Assembly: GCA_902712845.1 (NCBI GenBank)
Contig: LR743504.1
Span: 4,252,001 to 4,316,000 of the forward strand
DNA: 64,000 bases
Source: Methylobacterium bullatum
GTDB taxonomy: Bacteria > Pseudomonadota > Alphaproteobacteria > Rhizobiales > Beijerinckiaceae
Direction: 5' to 3'
Shown here: positions 54,537 to 62,694 of the stretch, piece after piece
Layout: the number at the start of each line of letters is the position of its first letter
How positions within the stretch are numbered: the first letter of the stretch is position 1
Notes under the pieces: generated by a model
Database searches by the model: none
Told to the model about the DNA's origin: nothing
Seen by the model: only the letters and a program-made list of their open reading frames with translations
Position numbers and translations under genes: made by a program

Positions 54537-55460
54537 ATGATCGGTCTCATCCTGCGCCGCCTCGCCCAGGCGGTCCCGACCCTGTTCCTCGTGGTCACCG
54601 GCAGCTTCTTTCTGATCCGCCTCGCCCCCGGAGGGCCGTTCGACCTGGAACGTCCGCTGCCGCCGGCGGCGATGCGCAACCTCGCTGCCGTCTACGGCCT
54701 CGATCAACCGCTGATCGTTCAGTACGGGCGCTATCTCGGCGCGCTGATGCGGGGCGATCTCGGCCCGTCCTTCTCGTTCCGCGATCTCACCGTCGCGGAT
54801 CTCTTCGCGCGCGGCCTGCCCGTCTCCATGACCCTGGGCGGCCTCGCCCTCGTCCTCGCGTTGGCCTGCGGGATCGGCCTGGGAAGCTGGGCCGCTCTCC
54901 GTCGCGGCGGATGGATCGACCGGGCCATCGGCCTTCTCGCCGGGCTGACCCTGGCGGTGCCCAACTTCGTCGTGGCGCCGCTGCTTCAGATCGTGTTCGG
55001 GCTGACCCTGCGCTGGCTCCCCGTGGGAGGCTGGGAGGGCGGCGCGCCGTCGCATCTCGTGCTTCCCGTCCTCACCCTCGCCCTGCCGCAGGTCGGCGCC
55101 ATCGCCCGCCTGACGCGGGTCTCGCTCAACGAGACCCTGAACGCCCAGCCGGTCCGCACCATGCGCGCCATGGGCCTGCCGCCCCATCGCATCGCCCGCC
55201 ACGCCCTGCGCGGGGCGCTGCTGCCCGTGGTGTCCGTTCTCGGACCGACCGCCGCCGCTTTGCTCACCGGCTCCGTCGTGGTGGAGACGATCTTCGGCCT
55301 GCCCGGCATCGGTCGCGCCTTCGTCGATGGGGCGCTCAACCGCGACTACACCCTGGTGATGGGGACCGTGGTGCTGGTGGCCGTGTTCGTCACCCTCCTC
55401 AACATCGTCGCCGACATCGTCTGCGCCCTTCTCGATCCGCGCCTGAGGACGGCCCGATGA
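54537..55460 (+). CDS. oppB: Oligopeptide-type ABC permease OppB/DppB
   Basis: 307-residue permease with about six hydrophobic segments. RRLAQAVPTLFLVVTGSFFLIRLAPGGPFDLE, YGLDQPLIVQYGRYLGALMRGDLGPSFSFRDLTVADLF and the EAA loop RTMRAMGLPPHRIARHALRGALLPVVSVLGPTAAALLTGSVVVETIFGLPGIGRAF are OppB hallmarks. Begins 13 nt after oppA. Confidence 0.93.
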   Translation: MIGLILRRLAQAVPTLFLVVTGSFFLIRLAPGGPFDLERPLPPAAMRNLAAVYGLDQPLIVQYGRYLGALMRGDLGPSFSFRDLTVADLFARGLPVSMTLGGLALVLALACGIGLGSWAALRRGGWIDRAIGLLAGLTLAVPNFVVAPLLQIVFGLTLRWLPVGGWEGGAPSHLVLPVLTLALPQVGAIARLTRVSLNETLNAQPVRTMRAMGLPPHRIARHALRGALLPVVSVLGPTAAALLTGSVVVETIFGLPGIGRAFVDGALNRDYTLVMGTVVLVAVFVTLLNIVADIVCALLDPRLRTAR

Positions 55461-55467
55461 GGCGCGC

Positions 55468-56583
55468 ATGATGAGGCACGCTTGGACCCGGTTCGCGCGC
55501 AACCGCGGCGCCCTCGCCGCCTTCCTGCTTCTCATCGCGATGACGCTCGCTTGCCTCGTCGGGCCGCGTCTCACCGGCCACGAGCCGGGGCGGATCTACC
55601 CCGACCTCGTGCGCACCGCGCCGGGCCTCGCCGCCCATCCCGAGCCCGACGAGATCGCCCCCGCCCTCACGCGCCTCGCCTTCCGCATGCGGCTCTCGGT
55701 CTCGGACATCGCGGTCACCGGCGACACGGTCCGCATGGTGTTTTCGGGGATCTCCAAGCCCGACGATGCCAAGTCCTTCGAGACTAAGCCCATCGACGAA
55801 CGGGTTCTGGTCTACCTGCCCCGCTCGGACCTGTTCGGCCCCGCCTCCATCGTCGAGCGCCGGGACGGGGGGCGCCGCCTCGTGGTGGAGGCTCCTCTGC
55901 GGCGTCTGCGCTTCCTCATGGGCACCGACATGCTGGGGCGGGACGTCCTCACGCGGAGCCTCGTGGCCGGGCGTGTCTCCCTCCTCATCGGGGCCGTCGC
56001 CACCGCCGTGGCGCTCCTCGTCGGGATCGCCTACGGAGCGCTCGCCGGCTATCTCGGCGGCGCGGTCGACGCGGTGATGATGCGTGTCGTCGACATGCTC
56101 TACGCCCTGCCCTTCGTCTTCTTCGTGATCATGCTGCTGGTGTTCTTCCGCTCCGGGCTGGGGCTCATCCTGGTGGCCATCGGCGCGGTGGAATGGCTCG
56201 ACATGGCCCGCCTCGTCCGTGCCCAGACCCTCTCCCTGCGTCATCGCGATTTCGTTCGCGCCGCCGAGGCCCTCGGCTTGTCCACGGCGGCGATCCTGCG
56301 CCGGCACATCGTCCCGAACACCCTCGGTCCCGTCACGGTGGCGGCGACGCTCCTCGTGCCCAAGGTGATCCTGCTGGAGAGCTTTCTGTCGTTCCTCGGC
56401 CTCGGGGTGCAGGAACCGGCCACGAGTTGGGGCGCGCTCATCGCGGAGGGCGCGCGCGCCCTCGAATCCGCCCCGTGGATGCTCGCCGGCCCCGCCGCCT
56501 TCCTCGTCTCGACCCTGGTGGCTCTCAACGTCCTCGGTGACGGCCTCGGCGACGCCCTCGATCCCCGAATCGCCGGGAGGTGA
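55468..56583 (+). CDS. oppC: Oligopeptide-type ABC permease OppC/DppC with large periplasmic insert
   Basis: 371-residue permease. After helix 1 (LAAFLLLIAMTLACLVG) a periplasmic loop of about 115 residues (to about 145) precedes TDMLGRDVLTRSLVAGRVSLLIGAVATAVALLVG and the EAA loop RAAEALGLSTAAILRRHIVPNTLGPVTVAATLLVPKVILLESFLSFLGLGVQEPATSWGALI. The insert occurs in some OppC proteins. Ends the operon; OppD and OppF ATPases are not encoded here, so they must be supplied from elsewhere. Confidence 0.92.
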   Translation: MMRHAWTRFARNRGALAAFLLLIAMTLACLVGPRLTGHEPGRIYPDLVRTAPGLAAHPEPDEIAPALTRLAFRMRLSVSDIAVTGDTVRMVFSGISKPDDAKSFETKPIDERVLVYLPRSDLFGPASIVERRDGGRRLVVEAPLRRLRFLMGTDMLGRDVLTRSLVAGRVSLLIGAVATAVALLVGIAYGALAGYLGGAVDAVMMRVVDMLYALPFVFFVIMLLVFFRSGLGLILVAIGAVEWLDMARLVRAQTLSLRHRDFVRAAEALGLSTAAILRRHIVPNTLGPVTVAATLLVPKVILLESFLSFLGLGVQEPATSWGALIAEGARALESAPWMLAGPAAFLVSTLVALNVLGDGLGDALDPRIAGR

Positions 56584-56602
56584 CGGCCTGAGGGCCGTGG
56601 CC

Positions 56603-56733
56603 CTACAGGATACACGCATTTGCTCGACAGCTGTTCCCTCGATTCAAAAGGGTTCGGCATGAGGCGCAGCGGAACTCCCTCTCCTTCCAGGAGAGGGGAC
56701 CCGTGGTGCCCGCCAGATGTGTGAATGCCGTAG
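56603..56733. repeat. Non-coding element with 15-bp end, copy 2 (shorter)
   Basis: The right end GTGTGAATGCCGTAG (56719-56733) is identical to copy 1 at 23704-23718, and 27 bases at 56676-56702 match one inner arm of copy 1 exactly. The left end (CTAC...GCTCGACAGCTG) is degenerate, and one of the two inner arms is missing. It follows oppC and precedes the convergent diguanylate cyclase gene. Confidence 0.78.
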
Positions 56734-56807
56734 GCCGCGGCCCGACCGAACCGGTATGGATCCCGCCGGCCTCGAATGGGCATCGACCCTATGCTCCCGA
56801 GGGTCGG

Positions 56808-58532
56808 TTACGCCACCGATCTCAGGTCGGCGATGTCCGCCGTGAAGGTGTGGATGCAATTGCGTCCCCGAGATTTCGCCTCGTAGAGGGCACGGTCCGC
56901 GCGCTCGATGGTGCGGTCGATGTCCCTGTCGGATGGCTCGGCCTCGGCGATGCCGATGCTGATCGTCGCCAGGAGGCGGTTGTTGTCCGGCTCGAACACG
57001 GTGCTGGCCACGCTCTGGCGAATGCGCTCCGCGATCAGTGCCGCGCCGACGGCGCTGCTGTCGCCGAGCAGGACAACGAACTCCTCGCCGCCGAAACGCG
57101 CCACTTTGTCCGTCGTCCTGATGGTATCGTTGATGATGGAGCCGACCTTGCGGATGACCACATCGCCCGCCGGGTGGCCATAACGGTCGTTGACCCGCTT
57201 GAAATGGTCGATGTCGATCATGAGCACCGCGATGGGACGGTGATGGAGCTTGAAGTCGTTCAAGGCCTCCTTCGCGAGGGGAAGGAATGCGCGCCGGTTG
57301 AGAAGGCCCGTGAGAGCGTCCTTATTGGCGATGAGCTGCAGGGCCTGGAGGTCGGCGCCGATGCGCTTGACCCGGTCCTGCGCGGCCTGCACCGCCCGTG
57401 ACGCTTCGTTCTCGATGTCTCGTGCATCGGACTCGGCGGTGCCGATCCGTCTCAGCAGGGATCTGACGGCGGCGGACAGGCGCAGCACCTCGGGCGAGCC
57501 ATGGACCCGCTCCGTCATCGTCGCATTCGGCTCACGGCCGATCCGGTCCACCGCATCCGTGAGATGGGTAAGCGGGCGGCTCAGGCGCGTCACCACCAGG
57601 AAGATACCGAGAACGCCGATCGCAGCGGCGCCGAGGCCGATCAGGGTGATGAGGAATGTCAGGCGGTGGGCACCCGCGAGCGCCGTATCCACCGGTTGGA
57701 GGGCGACCACGATCCAGCCGAGACCGGTATAGTCGCCCCGGCCGCGGGTGGCCGAGACGGCGGCGAGCCGTTTGCCGTCCGGGCCGCTGGCGATGAAATG
57801 TCCCGCCGCGAGATCGGCGGGGGAGTAGGGTGTGGTCCCGAGGGCCGGCCCGAGGAGCACGCGGCCGGTCCGGTCGAGGACGACGATCTCCTCCTTCAGC
57901 TCCGGCCTGCGCGAGGAGAGGACTTCCCGTCGCACCACGTCCGCCCAGCTCCAGCTGAGATGGCTTCCCAGGACGCCGATGATCCGGCCCGACGCATCGG
58001 TGACGGGAGATGCGAAATCGACGAAGCGGAACGGGGTCTTGTCCGCACTGGGCTTGAGCAGGCTCTGCAGCAAGGCCGCGACGTGAACGTCCTCGGCGAC
58101 CGCGCCCTTCATTCCATCGATGAACCACGGACGCTGCCCGACATTCGCGCCTTCCAAGATGCCGCCGGTCGCCGCCCGGACCTGTCCGGTCTCGTCGGCA
58201 AATCCGATCCAGGCATAGTCCGGAAGGGTCTTCTGCATCGTCTGCAGGACTTTGCGCAGACTCCCGGTCCCTTCCATCCAGTGAGGCTGCAGCGGATCAA
58301 GCGCAGCCACATTGCGAATTTCGCGCAGGCGCTCCGCCATGTCCTGGTCCAGGCGATCGGCGACGGAGCGGGCCACCTGCAGCAGGGCGTTCTGGGCCAT
58401 ATCGGTGGCTTGCTCGCGCGCCAGCAGCGCGGAGCCCAATGTGCTCGCGGCTACGATGGACAGGCCGACAGCCCCGGCGAACAAGCTGATCTGGTGCCGC
58501 AGGGATATCTTGTCGGCGAGCCGTCGCAGCAT
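56808..58532 (-). CDS. Membrane-bound diguanylate cyclase (dCache-like sensor, HAMP, GGDEF)
   Basis: 574-residue cyclic-di-GMP synthase. Helix 1 (about 14-37) and helix 2 (290-314) flank a periplasmic Cache-type sensor (PWFIDGMKGAVAEDVHVAALLQS, TPFRFVDFASPVTDASGRIIGVLGSHLSW). HAMP spans about 315-367, then a coiled linker and the GGDEF domain. The active site is GGEEF (481-485), substrate residues in DIDHFKRVNDRYGHPAGD are intact, and the inhibitory site RTTD (472-475) is present, so the enzyme should be active and product-inhibited. Lone gene; the sensor ligand is unknown. Confidence 0.92.
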   Translation of the reverse strand: MLRRLADKISLRHQISLFAGAVGLSIVAASTLGSALLAREQATDMAQNALLQVARSVADRLDQDMAERLREIRNVAALDPLQPHWMEGTGSLRKVLQTMQKTLPDYAWIGFADETGQVRAATGGILEGANVGQRPWFIDGMKGAVAEDVHVAALLQSLLKPSADKTPFRFVDFASPVTDASGRIIGVLGSHLSWSWADVVRREVLSSRRPELKEEIVVLDRTGRVLLGPALGTTPYSPADLAAGHFIASGPDGKRLAAVSATRGRGDYTGLGWIVVALQPVDTALAGAHRLTFLITLIGLGAAAIGVLGIFLVVTRLSRPLTHLTDAVDRIGREPNATMTERVHGSPEVLRLSAAVRSLLRRIGTAESDARDIENEASRAVQAAQDRVKRIGADLQALQLIANKDALTGLLNRRAFLPLAKEALNDFKLHHRPIAVLMIDIDHFKRVNDRYGHPAGDVVIRKVGSIINDTIRTTDKVARFGGEEFVVLLGDSSAVGAALIAERIRQSVASTVFEPDNNRLLATISIGIAEAEPSDRDIDRTIERADRALYEAKSRGRNCIHTFTADIADLRSVA

Positions 58533-59066
58533 CGATCGTCACCCTCAATCAGACCTGACCCTGCAACTCATAGGCTTGCGAGAACGTCAATCCTTAGAGT
58601 CAATTTTTCGTATAAAAAGGACTTGTCGCAAATTAGACATAGACGATGGAATGTTCCATTCTGCGATGGTCGAACAGTGCATGGCGGCCACAGTCACGCT
58701 TTTGGCTATTGACCATGATACTGGCAGTATATTCGTAGTATATAATCTTTAGGATGAAAATTTCGGTATAGATGTATCTATTATGCGGTAAATTCTACCT
58801 ATATTTTTGAATTATGTGTAAATTTGTCGTATTAAGGCAATTCATGGATTATTGTTTGAGCACTTCGATTGCCATAAGCTGTTGATTATTGCATTTAATT
58901 CATCATCTACCTTTATCTCAGTCCTATTGCGCTGTAGTGGTGAGCCGCCATTCAGCCGCGCGAACCAGTCGCTCTTTGCCGGGCGGAGCGGCCGCCGAAT
59001 GGTCGACCTAAGGTGGAGGCTCGTATCCGCGCCGTCGGCGCGCGCCTGCGCGGCCGGGCCGGATGC
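58533..59066. other. AT-rich gene-free region
   Basis: 534 bp with strikingly low GC at about 58590-58920. No reading frame has gene-like features. A palindrome ATGGAA-TG-TTCCAT sits at 58646-58659. It includes the promoter region of the diguanylate cyclase. It may be a remnant of foreign DNA or a regulatory platform for nucleoid proteins; the sequence alone does not decide. Confidence 0.6.
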
Positions 59067-59321
59067 TCACCGGTCGGCCAGGAGGCCGGGATAGACCACC
59101 CGCACCGCGCGCCGCTCCGCCGGGATGTCGGCGGTCGGGCGGCCCTTGATCGCCGCAACCGTACTTCCCGTCGTCGTCACGTCGGCCGGGCGCAGGCGCC
59201 AGCCTTCGGCGCCGCGCGGCGGCCTGTGTGACGCCTCATTGGCGCGCAGGGGCGGCGGCGCGAGCGCGGCACTCGCCAGCATCGTGGTGGCGAGGATGGC
59301 GGAGAGGAGGCGGGGATTCAT
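59067..59321 (-). CDS. Small predicted exported protein, unknown function
   Basis: 84 residues from ATG 59321: signal NPRLLSAILATTMLASAALA, probable cleavage near LRANEA, then a short mature chain rich in R, P and T (WRLRPADVTTTGSTVAAIKGRP and a C-terminal VRVVYPGLLADR). An earlier in-frame ATG at 59345 is also possible. No recognised family. Divergent from the MFS transporter. I judge it real from the convincing signal peptide, but not certain. Confidence 0.55.
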   Translation of the reverse strand: MNPRLLSAILATTMLASAALAPPPLRANEASHRPPRGAEGWRLRPADVTTTGSTVAAIKGRPTADIPAERRAVRVVYPGLLADR

Positions 59322-59445
59322 CGGTCGAGGCACCCGGAGACGCATGCTCTGAGTGAAGCGTGAACAGGTAAAGACGCCGACGGAACCGCGAGGCTTGGCC
59401 GTTCATTGCCAACAACATTCGTGTCCGAGAGTTAACGAGGCGTCG

Positions 59446-60924
59446 ATGACGAGTATGGTCGAGGCAAAGCCGGGCTCCGCCCCGCCCGAGCGGGTTCCGA
59501 TGGGCACGGTGATCGACACCGATATTTCCGCTCGTCTCGACCGACTGCCCTGGGGACGCTTCCACATCCTCGTCATCGTCGCGCTGGGCATCACCTGGGT
59601 GCTCGACGGCCTCGAAGTCACCCTGGCGGGCTCCCTCGTGGGCGCCCTGCGGGCCGAGCCCATGAGCTTCACCGAGTTCGATATCGGCCTTGCGGCGAGT
59701 TCCTATCTCGTCGGCGCGGTGGTGGGGGCGCTCGGCTTCGGCTGGCTCACCGACCGGATCGGCCGCAAGAAGCTGTTCTTCATCACGCTGGCCCTGTACC
59801 TCGCCGCCACCGCGGCCACCGGCCTGTCCTGGGACATCTACAGCTTCTGCATCTTCCGCTTCCTCACCGGCGCGGGCATCGGCGGTGAATACACCGCCAT
59901 CAACTCCACCATCCAGGAACTCGTCCCAGCCCGCGTGCGCGGCTGGACCGACCTCGTCATCAACGGGTCGTTCTGGATCGGCGCGGCCCTCGGCTCCTTC
60001 CTCTCCATCGCGGTGCTGCGCCCCGGCATGATCGACCCGGCCTGGGGCTGGCGCATCGCCTTCTTCGTCGGCGGCGGCATCGGCCTCGTGATCTTGGCTC
60101 TGCGGACATGGATCCCCGAGAGTCCGCGCTGGCTCGCCACCCACGGCTACGTCGCTGAGGCGGACCGGGTGGTCACCAGCATCGAGAAGCGCTTCACCGA
60201 CGAGGGCATCACCCTGCCGCCGGTGGACGAATCCAAGCGGATGAAGCTGCGGACGCGCAGCCACACGCCCCTCAAGGAAGTCTTCGGCACCATGCTGGTC
60301 GGCCACCGCAAGCAGACCCTGGTGGGCCTCGCCCTGATGATTGCGCAGGCCTTCTTCTACAACGCCCTGTTCTTCACCTACGCCCTCGTGCTCCAGCGCT
60401 TCTACGGGGTGCCGGGGGACCATGTCGGCTGGTACCTGCTGCCCTTCGCGCTCGGCTCCTTCCTCGGACCGCTGCTGCTCGGCCGGCTGTTCGACACGAT
60501 CGGCCGCCGCCAGATGATCGCCTTCACCTACGGCATCTCGGCGGTGCTGCTCACCGTCACCGGCTACCTGTTCAAGATCGAGGTGTTCGGTCCCGTCGGC
60601 CAGACGGCGGCCTGGATGGTGGTGTTCTTCTTCGCCTCCGCCGCCGCAAGCGCCGCCTACCTCACCGTGGCCGAGACCTTCCCGCTGGAGATCCGGGCGC
60701 TCGCCATCGCGGTGTTCTACGCGCTGGGCACCGGCATCGGCGGCGTCTCCGGTCCGCTCCTGTTCGGTGCCCTGGTGGAGACGGGGTCCCGCGACAACGT
60801 GCTGATCGGCTACGGCATCGGTGCCGCGCTGATGCTGATCGCCGCCATCGTCGGCGGAATCTGGGGCACGGCTGCCGAGGGCAAGTCCCTGGAGGATGTC
60901 TCGAAGCCGCTGGCGGCGGCCTGA
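59446..60924 (+). CDS. MFS transporter (sugar/aromatic acid:proton symporter type)
   Basis: 492-residue major facilitator with twelve hydrophobic segments. The loop 2-3 motif GWLTDRIGRKKLFF, RFLTGAGIGGEYTAINSTIQELVPARVRGW and PESPRWLATHG match the metabolite:H+ symporter group. ATG 59446 has GAGG upstream and is preferred to the 31-codon longer frame. Contains GRLFDTIGRRQMI as the second-half counterpart of the loop motif. Substrate unknown; its neighbours do not form a pathway. Confidence 0.9.
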   Translation: MTSMVEAKPGSAPPERVPMGTVIDTDISARLDRLPWGRFHILVIVALGITWVLDGLEVTLAGSLVGALRAEPMSFTEFDIGLAASSYLVGAVVGALGFGWLTDRIGRKKLFFITLALYLAATAATGLSWDIYSFCIFRFLTGAGIGGEYTAINSTIQELVPARVRGWTDLVINGSFWIGAALGSFLSIAVLRPGMIDPAWGWRIAFFVGGGIGLVILALRTWIPESPRWLATHGYVAEADRVVTSIEKRFTDEGITLPPVDESKRMKLRTRSHTPLKEVFGTMLVGHRKQTLVGLALMIAQAFFYNALFFTYALVLQRFYGVPGDHVGWYLLPFALGSFLGPLLLGRLFDTIGRRQMIAFTYGISAVLLTVTGYLFKIEVFGPVGQTAAWMVVFFFASAAASAAYLTVAETFPLEIRALAIAVFYALGTGIGGVSGPLLFGALVETGSRDNVLIGYGIGAALMLIAAIVGGIWGTAAEGKSLEDVSKPLAAA

Positions 60925-60931
60925 TGGCCGG

Positions 60932-60967
60932 GCGGTTCCGAGGCGCTCCCAAATGCCTCAGAACCGC
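60932..60967. terminator. Hairpin between convergent MFS and SDR genes
   Basis: GCGGTTC (60932-60938) and GAGGC (60940-60944) pair with GCCTC (60955-60959) and GAACCGC (60961-60967), one mismatch between, loop of 10 nt. It overlaps the stop codon of the SDR gene and lies just past the MFS stop. No T-run is present. Confidence 0.5.
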
Positions 60968-61659
60968 TCCACCCACGGACGCAGCGCGACCTCGGAGGTC
61001 CAGGCGCTGCGGTCCTGCCGCAGGACGTCCCAATAGGCCGAGGCGATGGCGTCGGGATCGAGCAGGCTGTCGGGGGCGTCCGCCGGCTCCGGGCGGGAGG
61101 CGCTGCGGATCCCGCCGTCGATGACGAAATGGGCGACATGGATGCCCTTCGGCTGGAGCTCCCGCGCCAGGCTCTGCGACAGGCCGCGCAGGGCGAACTT
61201 GCCCATGGCGAAGGCCGCGGATTCGGCATAGCCCTTCACGCTGGCCGAGGCCCCCGTGAACAGGATCGCGCCGTGGCGCCCCGGCAGCATGCGCCGCGCG
61301 GCGGCCTGGGCCACGAGGAAGCCGCCATAGGCCGAGACCATCAGGGATTGGCGCACCGCCTCCGGGTCGAGATCGGCGACGGGGCTGCGCAACCGGCCGC
61401 TGGCATTGTAGATCACCACGTCGGGTGGCCCCCCGAGGGCCGGTTCCATCCGGGCGAACAAAGCCTCCACCTCCGACGGGTCGGCGGCATCGCAGGAATG
61501 CAGGGCGGCCCCGGTCTCGGCCGCCAGTCCTTCGAGCTTGCCGATGGAGCGCGCGGCGAGGCCGAGGCGAAGGCCCTCGCGGGACAGGCGCCGCGCCAGC
61601 GAGGCGCTCAGGCCTTCGCCGGCGCCGACGATGAGGGCACGCTGGTAGGTTGCGATCAT
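60958..61659 (-). CDS. SDR-family protein lacking the catalytic tyrosine
   Basis: 233-residue Rossmann-fold short-chain dehydrogenase/reductase. The nucleotide motif is VGAGEGLSASLARRL and NASG and S137 (TGASAS) are present. Where the family has YxxxK the sequence is FAMGK (F149, K153) so the catalytic Tyr is replaced by Phe. This is known in an atypical SDR subgroup whose members share FAMGKFALRGLSQSLARE and VAHFVIDGGI with this one, so it is likely native rather than damage. Reaction unknown. ATG 61659 is chosen at the fold start. Confidence 0.87.
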   Translation of the reverse strand: MIATYQRALIVGAGEGLSASLARRLSREGLRLGLAARSIGKLEGLAAETGAALHSCDAADPSEVEALFARMEPALGGPPDVVIYNASGRLRSPVADLDPEAVRQSLMVSAYGGFLVAQAAARRMLPGRHGAILFTGASASVKGYAESAAFAMGKFALRGLSQSLARELQPKGIHVAHFVIDGGIRSASRPEPADAPDSLLDPDAIASAYWDVLRQDRSAWTSEVALRPWVERF

Positions 61660-61723
61660 GGGGCGTCTCCGGGGCGCAGGATTCGGATGTTCGACATGTG
61701 TACGCCGGAGAAAGCGTCCTGCG

Positions 61724-62197
61724 TCAGCCCTCCCGCCGATCGCGAAAGAAATCGCGCAGGAGCGTGGCGGCCTCCGCCTCGCGCAAGCCGCCATAGACGT
61801 CCGGCGCGTGATGGCAGGTGGGCTGGTTGAAGACCCGTGGGCCGTGTTCCACCCCGCCGCCCTTCGGATCGAGGGCCGCGAAATAGACCCGGCGGATGCG
61901 CGCGAACGAGATGGCGCCGGCGCACATCGGACAGGGCTCCAGGGTGACGTAGAGGTCGCAGCCGGTGAGGCGCTCGTCGTCGATGGCGGCGCAGGCGGCG
62001 CGGATCGCCAGGATCTCCGCATGGGCGGTGGGATCGCGCAGCGCCCGCGGGCGGTTATGGGCGACGCTGAGGACGATGCCGTCCCGCACGATCACGGCGC
62101 CGACAGGCACCTCGCCCTCTCCGGCCGCGCGGCGGGCGGCGTCGAAGGCGAGGCTCAGAGGGTCGGTCGCGGCCTTCGGGGAGACGGGGGCAGTCAC
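61724..62197 (-). CDS. tadA: tRNA-specific adenosine deaminase TadA
   Basis: 157-residue zinc deaminase that converts A34 to inosine in tRNA-Arg(ACG). The catalytic H59-A-E61 (PTAHAEILAIRAA) and zinc ligands C89 and C92 (LEPCPMCAGA) are present, with ARIRRVYFAALDPKGGGVEHG matching TadA. GTG 62197 is the likely start; in-frame codons upstream to 62311 overlap the csbD promoter and are not conserved. The C-terminus CHHAPDVYGGLREAEAATLLRDFFRDRR is normal. Confidence 0.92.
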   Translation of the reverse strand: MTAPVSPKAATDPLSLAFDAARRAAGEGEVPVGAVIVRDGIVLSVAHNRPRALRDPTAHAEILAIRAACAAIDDERLTGCDLYVTLEPCPMCAGAISFARIRRVYFAALDPKGGGVEHGPRVFNQPTCHHAPDVYGGLREAEAATLLRDFFRDRREG

Positions 62198-62268
62198 GAT
62201 GGTCGAGCCCAAGCTACTGTCTTCGTTAGGAAAATGGCCCGGTCGAGATCCCGTGATCCGGTCCGGCA

Positions 62269-62293
62269 GGAACCTCGCGGCGATGGAGCCGTT
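62269..62293 (+). promoter_or_regulatory. EcfG (general stress response) promoter of csbD
   Basis: GGAAC at 62269-62273 and CGTT at 62290-62293, separated by exactly 16 nt, match the alphaproteobacterial EcfG consensus GGAAC-N16-17-CGTT. It lies 47 bp before the csbD start codon, giving a short leader. CsbD-like proteins are typical general-stress genes, which supports the call. Confidence 0.8.
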
Positions 62294-62339
62294 TCCATCT
62301 CGACGCGGCAAAGCCGCAGGATCTTTTCAGGAGCGAACG

Positions 62340-62543
62340 ATGAGCAGCACCACCGACAAGATCAAGGGTCTCGCCAATGAGGCGGTCGGCAACGTGAAGC
62401 AGGGCATCGGGAACGCCACGGACAACGACAAGCTCAAGGCGGAGGGCAAGGCCCAGGAACTGAAGGGCGAAGCCCAGAAGACTGTCGGCGATGCCAAGGA
62501 CGGCGTCAAGAATGCCGCCGACACGGTGAAGAGCAAGCTCTGA
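62340..62543 (+). CDS. csbD: CsbD-family stress protein
   Basis: 67-residue, highly charged protein rich in K, G, A, D and N. The CsbD pattern TDKIKGLANEAVGNVKQGIGNATDNDKLKAEGKAQELKGEAQK is unmistakable. ATG 62340 has AGGAG 7 nt upstream. Family members are induced under stress; biochemical role is not established. Expressed from an EcfG-type promoter, and followed by an intrinsic terminator, so it is a single-gene unit. Confidence 0.93.
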   Translation: MSSTTDKIKGLANEAVGNVKQGIGNATDNDKLKAEGKAQELKGEAQKTVGDAKDGVKNAADTVKSKL

Positions 62544-62577
62544 GCTTCGGCCCTATGCATTAGCGAATGAGTTTGAG

Positions 62578-62603
62578 AAGGCGGCCGGGAGGCCGCCTTT
62601 TTC
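62578..62603 (+). terminator. Intrinsic terminator of csbD
   Basis: AAGGCGGCC pairs perfectly with GGCCGCCTT around a GGGA loop (62578-62599), followed by TTTC. It begins 35 bp after the csbD stop. Confidence 0.85.
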
Positions 62604-62694
62604 ATGTGCGGCTGCAACGCCCCCTTGCACGGCGGGCGGGCCGCTCCACGCGCAATCGCTCGCAACCTCGCCTCCGCTCTGTTATGGGGCTCGG

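Noticed and set aside
57501..58712. 403-codon rightward frame opposite the diguanylate cyclase
   Set aside because: Antisense shadow of a gene with an intact GGEEF and sensor.
59382..59403. GGAAC and CGTT in front of the MFS gene as an EcfG promoter
   Set aside because: The spacer is 13 nt, too short for the 16-17 nt EcfG consensus.
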